Part shown: positions 1 through 5,763 of the stretch, piece after piece | How the letters are laid out: the number at the start of each line of letters is the position of its first letter | Numbering within the stretch: position 1 is the stretch's first letter | Assembly (NCBI GenBank): GCA_958404085.1 | Contig: CATXZX010000144.1 | Coordinates: 1-5,763, forward strand | Direction: 5' to 3' | Source of the DNA: an uncultured Prevotellaceae bacterium | GTDB lineage: Bacteria; Bacteroidota; Bacteroidia; Bacteroidales; Bacteroidaceae | Length of the DNA: 5,763 bases | The notes under the pieces: model-generated | What the model was told of the DNA's origin: nothing | Seen by the model: only the letters and a program-made list of their open reading frames with translations | Databases searched by the model: none | Made by a program: the position numbers and the translations under genes

Positions 1-18
1 CGGAACCCCACGTTCCGG
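1..18 (-). terminator. Candidate terminator hairpin after nhaD, cut by the window edge
   Basis: CGGAAC (1-6) and GTTCCG (12-17) form a 6-bp GC-rich stem with a 5-base loop. It begins 16 bases past the antiporter stop codon in the direction of minus-strand transcription. A U tract, if present, would lie to the left of position 1, so intrinsic termination cannot be confirmed here. Confidence 0.45.
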
Positions 19-33
19 CATGCGTATGTTTGG

Positions 34-1446
34 TCAGAAGAAAATCGCCCGTTGCAGCGCATAGGCCGCCATGCCCGCCAGGTAGCCCGCCAGGGCCAGC
101 AGCGAGATGTTTTTCAGGTACCAGCCGAACGTAAGGTTCTCGAGTCCCATGACCACCACGCCGGCGGCCGACCCTATAATCAGGATGCTGCCGCCCACGC
201 CTGCGCAGTAGGCCAGCAGTTGCCAGAAGATGCCGTCCTGTACAAAATTTATCAGTTCAGGATTGGCGGCTGCCGTGACGGCCGGTACAATCTCGTACAT
301 ACCCATGCAGCTGGCCACCAGCGGCACGTTGTCTACGATGGACGATGCCACGCCGATGATGCCCGTCACCCAGTAAGCGTTGTTGCCGCTCGTTTCGTCG
401 AGCCACAGACCAAGTGTGTGCAGCACGCCGGTTTCCTGGAGCGCCCCTACGGCTACCAGAATACCGAGGAAGAAGAGGATGGTACTCATGTCGATGCGGT
501 GGAGCAGGTTGCTCACGCGCTGTTTCATGGAACTGTCTTTACCCTGGTGGCTGCGGCAGAACAGTTCGGTCATGATCCACAGTACCGACAGTACCAGCAT
601 GATGCCCATAAACGGGGGCAGGCCGGTGAGCGTGCGGAAAATGGGCACGAAAATCAGTCCGCCCACACCTACATAGAACACGGCGTTACGCTGCCATACG
701 GAGAATGCGTGGCTCTCGTCGTGGCCGTGGTGTTCGGTGGGGGGCTCGCCCAGTTCGCCCTTCAGACGGAAGTGGACGATAAGGGCCGGCACCAGTACCG
801 ACACCAGCGAGGGCAGGAACACTTCGCCCAGTACGCCGGCCGTCGTGATGTTGCCCTTTATCCAGAGCATGATGGTCGTTACGTCGCCGATGGGCGAAAA
901 GGCACCGCCGCTGTTGGCCGCCAGTACCACCAGACCGGCGTAGGTCATACGCTCGTTGCGGCTGGCTATCAGTTTGCGCAGTACCATAATCATGACGATG
1001 GTAGTCGTCAGGTTATCGAGTACGGCCGACAGGATAAACGTAATGAACACGATGCGCCACAGCAGGACCCGTTTGCTGCGTGTGGTGAGGCGGTCGCGTA
1101 CGAAACTGAACCCGCCGTTGGCGTCCACCACTTCGACGATGGTCATGGCACCCATCAGGAAGAAGATGATCTCGCAAGCCTCGGCCACGTGGCCCAGGAA
1201 GAGGTTTTCCGTCACGAAGTGGCGTGCGTCGTCGAGCAGGGTTCCCGGATGGGCCAGCGTGGCGCGGAACGCCTCGAAGGCGCTGCCGTGCAGGGATTCC
1301 ACGTATCCCGTGCAGTCGGCCATGAAGAGGACCCAGCAGGCGACGCTCAGAAACAGTGCAGTCGCCGTCTTGTTTATTTTCAGCGTATGCTCCATGGCAA
1401 TGGCCATGTAGCCGAGAATAAAGATGATAACGATTAGCGTAGTCAT
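34..1446 (-). CDS. nhaD: NhaD-type Na+/H+ antiporter
   Basis: This 470-residue inner-membrane protein should exchange cytoplasmic Na+ (or Li+) for external H+, giving sodium and alkali tolerance. It belongs to the NhaD family of the ion transporter superfamily, and its length is close to that of known NhaD proteins. Seen in the sequence: about a dozen hydrophobic segments (for example near 3-18, 29-43, 88-107, 130-158, 203-227, 255-297, 320-337, 356-380, 406-437, 446-468). Three polar signatures sit inside the membrane parts: S140/D144/N145, the block NSGGAFSPIGDVTT (178-191, with N178, D188, T190, T191), and SSIVDNVPLV (368-377, with D372 and N373). These match in spacing the residues reported as essential in Vibrio cholerae NhaD. 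A His/acid-rich loop (HHGHDESH, 239-246) separates the two halves. The ATG at 1446 is preceded by A/T-rich sequence without a Shine-Dalgarno, as is usual in Bacteroidetes. It lies 109 bases after the radical SAM gene on the same strand, so partial readthrough is possible. I found no good promoter box of its own. Family assignment is strong; ion specificity is inferred. Confidence 0.95.
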   Translation of the reverse strand: MTTLIVIIFILGYMAIAMEHTLKINKTATALFLSVACWVLFMADCTGYVESLHGSAFEAFRATLAHPGTLLDDARHFVTENLFLGHVAEACEIIFFLMGAMTIVEVVDANGGFSFVRDRLTTRSKRVLLWRIVFITFILSAVLDNLTTTIVMIMVLRKLIASRNERMTYAGLVVLAANSGGAFSPIGDVTTIMLWIKGNITTAGVLGEVFLPSLVSVLVPALIVHFRLKGELGEPPTEHHGHDESHAFSVWQRNAVFYVGVGGLIFVPIFRTLTGLPPFMGIMLVLSVLWIMTELFCRSHQGKDSSMKQRVSNLLHRIDMSTILFFLGILVAVGALQETGVLHTLGLWLDETSGNNAYWVTGIIGVASSIVDNVPLVASCMGMYEIVPAVTAAANPELINFVQDGIFWQLLAYCAGVGGSILIIGSAAGVVVMGLENLTFGWYLKNISLLALAGYLAGMAAYALQRAIFF

Positions 1447-1491
1447 ATTAACTTATATACCTATTTATAATAATGAAAGTGCAAAGGAGAG

Positions 1492-1539
1492 AAAAAAAAC
1501 GCAGATATGCAACAGCGCGGTCCGAAAAAACGCATCTGC
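1492..1539 (-). terminator. Likely intrinsic terminator between the radical SAM gene and nhaD
   Basis: On the minus strand, GCAGAT (complement of 1534-1539) pairs with ATCTGC (complement of 1501-1506), possibly extended by an inner GC/GC pair. One base later comes a run of eight T (complement of 1492-1499). A second, weaker arrangement just upstream (CGCA/TGCG, 1531-1534 with 1545-1548) is followed by six T (complement of 1525-1530). The loop of the main hairpin is long (27 bases), so efficiency is uncertain. The rest of the 1447-1555 spacer is AT-rich leader for nhaD with no clear TAnnTTTG box. Confidence 0.5.
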
Positions 1540-1555
1540 CTGTCTGCGCACGGAC

Positions 1556-2332
1556 TTAGTAGGACACACTTACCTCCAGTCCGGCTGCCCGTACGAGGCC
1601 GGCTATGCGGTCCAGTTCGGCGGGGGTGGCCTTGAGCAGGCCGTGGTCGGGTGTTTCGCGGTCTATGGTGTATATCATGACCTGGCGCGGCGCAATGCGG
1701 CGTATGGCTTCCAACCATGGCAGGACGTAGGCGTCGCCCATATTGTCTATGTCGCGGCCCTCAGACTGTCCTTTCATGAACAGGGTCTGCACGATGGCCT
1801 GGCCACCGAAGGCTGCCATCTGTTCTACGATGCGTTCTACGTCGTAGGCTCCGGTGGGACGGTTGACGCGGGCTATGTAGTCGGCCGATACGGTGTCCAG
1901 TTTCAGGATGTTGTTGTCTACGCGGCGCAGTGCTTCGGCCACGGCGGGGCGGCCTATGAGCGTGGCGTTGCTCAGGACGCTCACCTTGGCCGCCGGAAAG
2001 TAGCGGTCGCGCAAGGCCAGCGTGTCGTCTATGATGCCGGCAAAGTCGGGGTGTGCCGTCGGTTCGCCGTTGCCCGCAAAGGTCAGCACGTCGGGGCTCG
2101 GCCCTTCGGCCTGCATACGCCGGAGCTGTTCTTCCAGAGCCCGGCGCACACATTCGCGCGAGGGGCGCTGTTGCGCGGGACGGCGGTCGGCGTTGAAACC
2201 GCACTCGCAATAGATGCAGTCGAAGGTGCATACTTTGCCGTCGGCCGGCATCAGGTTGATACCCAGCGATATGCCGAGACGGCGGCTGTGGATGGGGCCG
2301 AAGATGGGTGAGGGATAGATGACAGTGGACAT
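1556..2332 (-). CDS. Radical SAM protein, COG0731-like (function unassigned)
   Basis: This 258-residue cytosolic protein has a radical SAM cluster motif C-T-F-D-C-I-Y-C at C35, C39 and C42, which would hold a 4Fe-4S cluster and cleave S-adenosylmethionine to a 5'-deoxyadenosyl radical. The segment before it (FGPIHSRRLGISLGINLMP, 11-29) is typical of the COG0731 group of stand-alone radical SAM proteins, related in sequence to wyosine-base enzymes. NGEPTAHPDF (88-97) corresponds to the glycine-rich SAM-binding strand, and SNATLIG (121-127) is the next conserved strand region. There is a fourth nearby cysteine, C44. No extra C-terminal cysteine cluster of the SPASM type is visible. The substrate is unknown, and a tRNA role in a bacterium should not be assumed. 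An upstream ATG at 2398 would add 22 residues. I prefer 2332 because family-like sequence starts just after it, an A-rich stretch precedes it, and the probable transcript start lies only about 11 bases before the upstream ATG. It is transcribed away from the large surface gene. Confidence 0.9.
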   Translation of the reverse strand: MSTVIYPSPIFGPIHSRRLGISLGINLMPADGKVCTFDCIYCECGFNADRRPAQQRPSRECVRRALEEQLRRMQAEGPSPDVLTFAGNGEPTAHPDFAGIIDDTLALRDRYFPAAKVSVLSNATLIGRPAVAEALRRVDNNILKLDTVSADYIARVNRPTGAYDVERIVEQMAAFGGQAIVQTLFMKGQSEGRDIDNMGDAYVLPWLEAIRRIAPRQVMIYTIDRETPDHGLLKATPAELDRIAGLVRAAGLEVSVSY

Positions 2333-2415
2333 AAGCGTTCGTTTTTTGTAAGTAAGGATTCGGTCGGAGCGGACGGATGCCGTATCGGAGTGTGGCACAC
2401 GCCCGTTTCGACGGA

Positions 2416-2423
2416 CAAAGGTA
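2416..2423 (-). promoter_or_regulatory. -7 promoter box for the radical SAM gene
   Basis: The plus strand reads CAAAGGTA, which is TACCTTTG on the minus strand, a full match to the Bacteroidetes sigma-ABfr -7 consensus TAnnTTTG. Transcription would start near 2410, giving a leader of about 75 bases to the ATG at 2332. No TTG-type -33 element is seen at the expected 19-21 base spacing, so it may be weak or activator-dependent. Confidence 0.45.
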
Positions 2424-2456
2424 CGTTTTTCCTGACGAACAGCGGCGTGCTGTTCG

Positions 2457-2498
2457 AAAAAAGCAGGCCCGAAGTTTGAAAAAACGGCCTGCTTTTTT
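2457..2498. terminator. Bidirectional intrinsic terminator, perfect 13-bp inverted repeat
   Basis: AAAAAAGCAGGCC (2457-2469) is exactly inverted as GGCCTGCTTTTTT (2486-2498), with a 16-base loop. In either direction this gives a 7-bp GC-rich stem followed by six U, the standard intrinsic terminator form. It sits between the promoters of two divergent genes, where it would block stray transcription in both directions. No complete gene in the window ends at it. Confidence 0.75.
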
Positions 2499-2527
2499 GG
2501 AACGGAGGCTTCCGAAGCGTATATTTG
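2496..2527 (+). promoter_or_regulatory. Upstream plus-strand promoter candidate
   Basis: TTTG (2496-2499), exactly 20 bases, then TATATTTG (2520-2527) is a full match to the Bacteroidetes -33/-7 pattern TTTG-N19-21-TAnnTTTG. A start near 2534 would give a leader of about 270 bases for the surface gene, or serve a small RNA. The -33 element overlaps the T tract of the terminator, so part of the match may come from that T run. Confidence 0.45.
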
Positions 2528-2664
2528 TGTGTCCGAAGCGGAAATGGCAGGCTGCTTTCTTAAAGAAAACGGTTTTTTTCTGTTATTAGAAAGGGCTTTG
2601 TCGGTAAGGGAAATGCTTGTCTACACCGATTTAAGGCGAAAGTTTTGTTAAAAATTGGTTCTTA

Positions 2665-2696
2665 GTTGGAATTTTCAGACTGATTGTTTACATTTG
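2665..2696 (+). promoter_or_regulatory. Main promoter candidate of the surface-protein gene
   Basis: GTTG (2665-2668), 20 bases, then TACATTTG (2689-2696) fits the Bacteroidetes promoter pattern with a perfect -7 box. Transcription would begin near 2703, giving a leader of roughly 100 bases. The leader ends in an A/T-rich stretch (TTAATAAAAAATCA) directly before the ATG at 2805, with no Shine-Dalgarno, which is usual for efficiently translated Bacteroidetes genes. Confidence 0.6.
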
Positions 2697-2804
2697 TGGA
2701 TTGAAAAAAATAATCCGTTCCGGTATGTGGCCTGACGGCATGGCGCATTTTTGTAAAAAAGTAAGAGGAAGAAAAACACAGGCCCTGCAATTAATAAAAA
2801 ATCA

Positions 2805-5763
2805 ATGAGAAGGTTTTTACATTTAGTGACACTGATTCTCGCCTTCGGCGGGTGGTGTACGCAGGCAGATGCTGCCTGGCGAGAGAAAACTGGAGCGCCT
2901 ATCACGAAAGCGGCCGACCTGACGAAGGTCGAGTACGTTTCCTTCGAGGCGCGTTGCTGCGAGGCTGCTACCGGCAAGCGCTGGTCGGCACCCAACACGT
3001 ACCGTGTATTCGACGGATACCGTGCAAGCCACGTGTTCCGTGTAGTCGTGTTGCCCGAGGCTAACCCCGTTACGGGCGAACCGCAGATCCAGCTCCAGAG
3101 CGTGGAGACGGGCAAGTGGTTCAACGGCGGTGACGGCTATGCAGCCGACACACAGGAAGGCGCTGTAACCCTGACCGTCGGCCAGGCCAGCAAGTATACG
3201 GTCATCGCCGCTAAGGCTGACGACTGGACCGAGGACAATCCCGTATGGTCCGACGCTGCCAAGGCTCAGGCATGGGACTTCAAGACCGGCGGAACCGACG
3301 CTTTGACGCTGGCCGGTAACGTAACGTCGACCGATCCCGGCGAATGGCCCTTCATCGGCCAGGTTTGGGGATGGGATTCTTACAGTTATTTCTGGTACAA
3401 CCAGGCGCGCGACGTCAATGCGCTCTATGCGTATGAAATGGAAGAGTACGACGACTTCGTTCAAGACCTGGCCGACCTGTTGGCCGACTACGAGGCTGCC
3501 GGCTATGCCGAGATGTTCGTTCCCGGAACGGCCGTAGGTTATTATGGCGAGGCCGAGGTGGCTGCATTCAACGCTGCTATCGAGAAAGCCGGCGACCTGT
3601 TGGTGGACCCCGCTACTTCCGACGAGCAGCTGAAAGAAGCCATCGCAAACTTGAAGAAGGCGCTGGAAGATGTACAGGCCTCTATGGTCGGCATGCACGA
3701 CGGCTACTTCTACATCATGAGTGCTTATCAGGCTTATTTCAACCAGCAGAAGGTTCACAAAGCCATGTACGACGATGGTTCCAAACCCATGTGGAAGACA
3801 TTTGTTGAGAAGAAACCCGAATTCCTCTTCAAGTTCACCCAGCAGGAAGACGGCTCGTTCGCTATCCAGAACATCAAGACGGGCCGCTACATCAACGGCG
3901 TAGGTACGACAGGCGAGACAAGTACGCAGACGCAGACGCTCGTATTGCTCGGCGGCGGCGAGTACAACATCCGCGACGCATCGGGTACGTACCACACCAA
4001 CGGCCACTCGAGTGGTGCAGGTAATGGCAATAATATCGTTAGCTGGAGCGGCGGCCGCAACACGGCTTCTTCTTGGTCATTCACTGAACTGACAGACCAA
4101 ACCCTCATCGACAGTATCGTACAGGCAGGCGTTCAGGAACAGTTGAATGCAGCCTTCAGCAGCGCGCTTGCTACGGCCCGCGAAGATTCTGCTGCCGGTT
4201 ATCCGACTAAGTTCTATATCAAACGTGCAGACCAGCTCAGTTCGAACGCAACCGAATCTTCTGAAGGTTCGTTGGCTAACCTCATCGACGGCGAATACAG
4301 CACTTACTTCCACACCAGTTGGAGCAAGTACATCGGTGAAACCCACTATTTGCAGGTAGCTCTCGACGAGCCGATGCAGAATATAGCTCTTTATTGGAAG
4401 AAACGCCACAACAACAACGCCAACCGTCCGACTCAGATTACTATTCTGGCTTCGAACGACGGAACAACCTTCAACGAAGTGAAAGTGCTTCCCGAGGCTC
4501 CCGATACGTTCCCGACGAATGCCAACCAGATCGAGTACCGTTCGAAGAAGGCCATCGACCTCGGTGCACCCTACAAGTACATCCGTTTCCGCGTAGACAG
4601 CACCAATACGGGTGCCCTCGAACCGGCTAAGGACGGCGATGCCGAAGCTCCTCGTTATCCGTTCTTCACCTTCTCGGAGTTCAACATCAGCGACGAAGGA
4701 TTCCCCGTAGATCCCGAAGGTATGGCTCTGCGTGAGGACATGAAGGATGCTTATGCTGCATTGAAAGCAGCCATCGACGTGGCTCTGGCTGTAGACCCCA
4801 CAAAGGCTACACAGGCTGACATCGACGCTATCAAGGCTGCTACCGAAGCCTTCAACAAGGTTTATCCCGACACAACGCTCTTGGCAAATGCCATCAGCCA
4901 GACCGAAACGTATGCAAGCCAGGCTCTCGTAGTAGCCGCTGGTCAGGAAGCCGCGATGGGTATGTGTACGGACCAGTCGAAGGTAGACGATATGGCCGCC
5001 GCTGCCACAGCAGCCCGCGCCGCTCTCGATGCCAATGCCAAGATGACGCGCGCCGAAATCGACGCAGAGGTAGCCAAGCTGACTGCTGCCAACGAGGCAT
5101 TCTTTGCAGCTGTAGTTATGCCCGAACCCAACAAATGGTATTTCATGGAGAGCAAATGTACGGGCCGCGAAGACGGTACATTAGGTTCCATCGTTTATCC
5201 GGATTCTAAAGCTATCGGTGCCCAGATCAAGTGGGGCAACAGTATTGCCAATGGCGGTACGATGGATGTGAAATACCTGTGGCGCTTCGTACCGGTAGCC
5301 GGTAAGGAAGAAGGCGTATATGCCGTACAGAACATGGGTACGGGTTACTATTTGGGTGAGGACCGCGGTCGTTCTACCGCGTTCTTGCTCTCCGATACGA
5401 TTGTAGAGTTCAAGATTGCTTACGTAGCCGGTGGCGAACTGACATTGTTGGCTAATAAGGAAGATGCTAATATGGCACATGCTCAGGCTGACGGTAAGGT
5501 TCTTGTTCCGTGGACTTCCGGTATGGGCAGTGCTTCGGCTTGGACCTTCGTGGCAGCCAATGCCGACGACCAGGTAATGGAGGCAATGTTGTACAACAAC
5601 AGCGGCGACATCTTCTGTCTGCCTTACGACATCACGGGCGACTTCTACGGTTACAATTTCGAAGCAGGTATCGAGGAGGCTGAGGTTACGGCTTACACCA
5701 TCACCGACGCCCGCTACGACGAGAACGGCGACATCACCGAAATCGGTGTGACGACGAAGGAAA
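2805..5763 (+). CDS. Large exported multidomain protein with F5/8 type C and trefoil-like modules (3' end missing)
   Basis: The frame is open for 986 codons to the window edge. Start: ATG at 2805, with an in-frame TAA at 2754 upstream. Residues 1-23 form a signal peptide: basic RR at 2-3, a hydrophobic core, and an A-D-A site at 21-23. C18 lacks a lipobox, so it is probably not a lipoprotein. Order of parts: trefoil-like module 1 (42-160); aromatic-rich linker (180-200); helical FIVAR-like segment (211-293); module 2 (298-429); helical linker; F5/8 type C domain (468-630); two Ala-rich FIVAR-like helical segments (640-689, 690-771); module 3 (776-917); then a stretch with CLPYDI and later AYTI (918-986) that recalls C-terminal beta modules of Bacteroidales surface proteins. 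The likely role is binding host or dietary glycans, or matrix, at the cell surface or after secretion. No catalytic motif is visible so far. A glycosidase or peptidase domain or a sorting signal could follow beyond 5763. No susC/susD partner lies upstream, so it appears to be transcribed alone from its own promoter. Domain types are recognised by pattern, not by a profile search. Confidence 0.9.
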   Translation, partial: MRRFLHLVTLILAFGGWCTQADAAWREKTGAPITKAADLTKVEYVSFEARCCEAATGKRWSAPNTYRVFDGYRASHVFRVVVLPEANPVTGEPQIQLQSVETGKWFNGGDGYAADTQEGAVTLTVGQASKYTVIAAKADDWTEDNPVWSDAAKAQAWDFKTGGTDALTLAGNVTSTDPGEWPFIGQVWGWDSYSYFWYNQARDVNALYAYEMEEYDDFVQDLADLLADYEAAGYAEMFVPGTAVGYYGEAEVAAFNAAIEKAGDLLVDPATSDEQLKEAIANLKKALEDVQASMVGMHDGYFYIMSAYQAYFNQQKVHKAMYDDGSKPMWKTFVEKKPEFLFKFTQQEDGSFAIQNIKTGRYINGVGTTGETSTQTQTLVLLGGGEYNIRDASGTYHTNGHSSGAGNGNNIVSWSGGRNTASSWSFTELTDQTLIDSIVQAGVQEQLNAAFSSALATAREDSAAGYPTKFYIKRADQLSSNATESSEGSLANLIDGEYSTYFHTSWSKYIGETHYLQVALDEPMQNIALYWKKRHNNNANRPTQITILASNDGTTFNEVKVLPEAPDTFPTNANQIEYRSKKAIDLGAPYKYIRFRVDSTNTGALEPAKDGDAEAPRYPFFTFSEFNISDEGFPVDPEGMALREDMKDAYAALKAAIDVALAVDPTKATQADIDAIKAATEAFNKVYPDTTLLANAISQTETYASQALVVAAGQEAAMGMCTDQSKVDDMAAAATAARAALDANAKMTRAEIDAEVAKLTAANEAFFAAVVMPEPNKWYFMESKCTGREDGTLGSIVYPDSKAIGAQIKWGNSIANGGTMDVKYLWRFVPVAGKEEGVYAVQNMGTGYYLGEDRGRSTAFLLSDTIVEFKIAYVAGGELTLLANKEDANMAHAQADGKVLVPWTSGMGSASAWTFVAANADDQVMEAMLYNNSGDIFCLPYDITGDFYGYNFEAGIEEAEVTAYTITDARYDENGDITEIGVTTKE
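2928..3284 (+). repeat. Trefoil-like module, copy 1 (residues 42-160)
   Basis: It opens with VEYVSFEA, has a central IQLQSVETGKWFNG (95-108), and closes with W157-D-F. The T-G pair (102-103) lies about 60 residues after the module start and 55 before the closing Trp, matching the other two copies in layout. It carries a CC pair (51-52) absent from the other copies. The ricin-type beta-trefoil assignment is an inference. Confidence 0.5.
3696..4091 (+). repeat. Trefoil-like module, copy 2 (residues 298-429)
   Basis: It opens with HDGYFYIMSA, has a central AIQNIKTGRYINGVG (353-367), and closes with W424-S-F. T359 lies 61 residues from the start and 65 before the closing Trp. The motif Q-N-x-x-T-G-x-Y is shared with copy 3 and is typical of lectin-like trefoil strands. 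A Gly/Ser/Asn-rich stretch precedes the last strand. Confidence 0.55.
4206..4694 (+). other. F5/8 type C (discoidin/CBM32-like) domain, residues 468-630
   Basis: Hallmarks in order: SSNATESSEG followed by NLIDGEYSTYFHTSW (492-506); LQVALDEP and IALYWKKRH, with W531; TQITILASNDGTTF; and YKYIRFRV (590-597), ending in FTFSEFNI. This is the order of strands expected for a discoidin jelly roll, a fold that often binds galactose, GlcNAc or other glycans. The sugar cannot be read from sequence alone. Confidence 0.8.
5130..5555 (+). repeat. Trefoil-like module, copy 3 (residues 776-917)
   Basis: It opens with NKWYFMESKCTG, has a central AVQNMGTGYYLGED (840-853), and closes with W913-T-F. T846 lies 70 residues from the start and 67 before the closing Trp. 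It is the most C-terminal visible copy and directly follows the helical FIVAR-like segments. Confidence 0.55.

Larger units (their letters stand above)
2333..2804. other. Divergent intergenic region, 472 bases
   Basis: No convincing gene lies between the divergent radical SAM and surface-protein genes. The stretch holds a minus-strand -7 box, a bidirectional terminator and two plus-strand promoter candidates, listed separately. From about 2500 to 2804 it is clearly more AT-rich than the genes, with several A and T runs. The part from about 2534 to 2690 has no other structure I can assign. It could be leader RNA or a small RNA, but no closing terminator is evident for the latter. A 70-codon open frame at 2377-2589 has no family resemblance and crosses the terminator. 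Confidence 0.7.

Noticed and set aside
52..1437. A 461-codon plus-strand open frame covering almost all of nhaD in antisense
   Set aside because: The product is rich in His, Gln and Val with no domain pattern, while the minus strand encodes a clear NhaD with conserved motifs. It is a product of GC-rich codon bias.
1424..2311. A 295-codon plus-strand open frame antisense to the radical SAM gene
   Set aside because: It has no recognisable motifs. The opposite strand carries the radical SAM cysteine motif and the NGEPT strand.
2332..2398. A longer radical SAM product starting at the upstream ATG (2398)
   Set aside because: The 22 extra residues show no family resemblance, and the ATG would lie only about 11 bases from the probable transcript start.
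2548..2583. A possible second terminator around TTTCTTAAAGAAA and the T run near 2573
   Set aside because: The arms are almost all A-T and the loop would be too short. It is not a stable hairpin.
2377..2589. A 70-codon plus-strand frame in the divergent spacer
   Set aside because: It runs through the terminator hairpin, is Lys/Arg/Phe-rich because of the A and T runs, and has no upstream promoter match or family resemblance.
2805..2860. A lipoprotein signal using C18 of the surface protein
   Set aside because: The residue before the cysteine is Trp, which does not fit the lipobox. An A-D-A signal peptidase I site follows at 21-23.
2823..4007. A 394-codon minus-strand open frame opposite the start of the surface gene
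   Set aside because: The plus strand holds a signal peptide, a promoter and repeated modules in a much longer frame. The minus frame has no promoter or motif support.

Overview
The window looks like chromosomal DNA from a GC-rich member of the Bacteroidales. The evidence is the A/T-rich translation start regions without a clear Shine-Dalgarno, several matches to the Bacteroidetes -7 box TAnnTTTG, and a large exported protein built of discoidin-like, trefoil-like and helical modules of the kind common on gut Bacteroidales. High GC in the genes against AT-rich spacers would fit Alistipes or a relative, but the genus is inferred and not proved.

Left part (34-2332, minus strand): two complete genes read leftward. 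The first in transcription order is a radical SAM protein of the COG0731-like type (1556-2332). After a 109-base spacer with a likely terminator comes a NhaD-type Na+/H+ antiporter (34-1446). A GC hairpin at the left edge may end that transcript. Nothing visible links the two proteins functionally.

Middle (2333-2804): a 472-base AT-rich spacer between divergent transcription units. It holds a probable minus-strand promoter for the radical SAM gene, a perfect 13-bp inverted repeat with A and T tracts that would act as a bidirectional terminator, and two tandem plus-strand promoter candidates with identical 20-base spacing. The upstream candidate's -33 element lies in the T tract of the terminator.

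Right part (2805 to the end, plus strand): one long open frame without a stop runs off the window. The 986 visible residues begin with a signal peptide and form a mosaic: a divergent module seen three times (probably trefoil or lectin-like), each closed by a W-x-F strand, interleaved with helical FIVAR-like segments and one F5/8 type C (discoidin/CBM32-like) domain. It is most likely a surface or secreted glycan- or matrix-binding protein. Its C-terminus, and with it any catalytic or sorting domain, lies outside the window. The internal three-copy module and the promoter/terminator arrangement are the points most worth following. I see no mobile element, CRISPR array, tRNA or rRNA.
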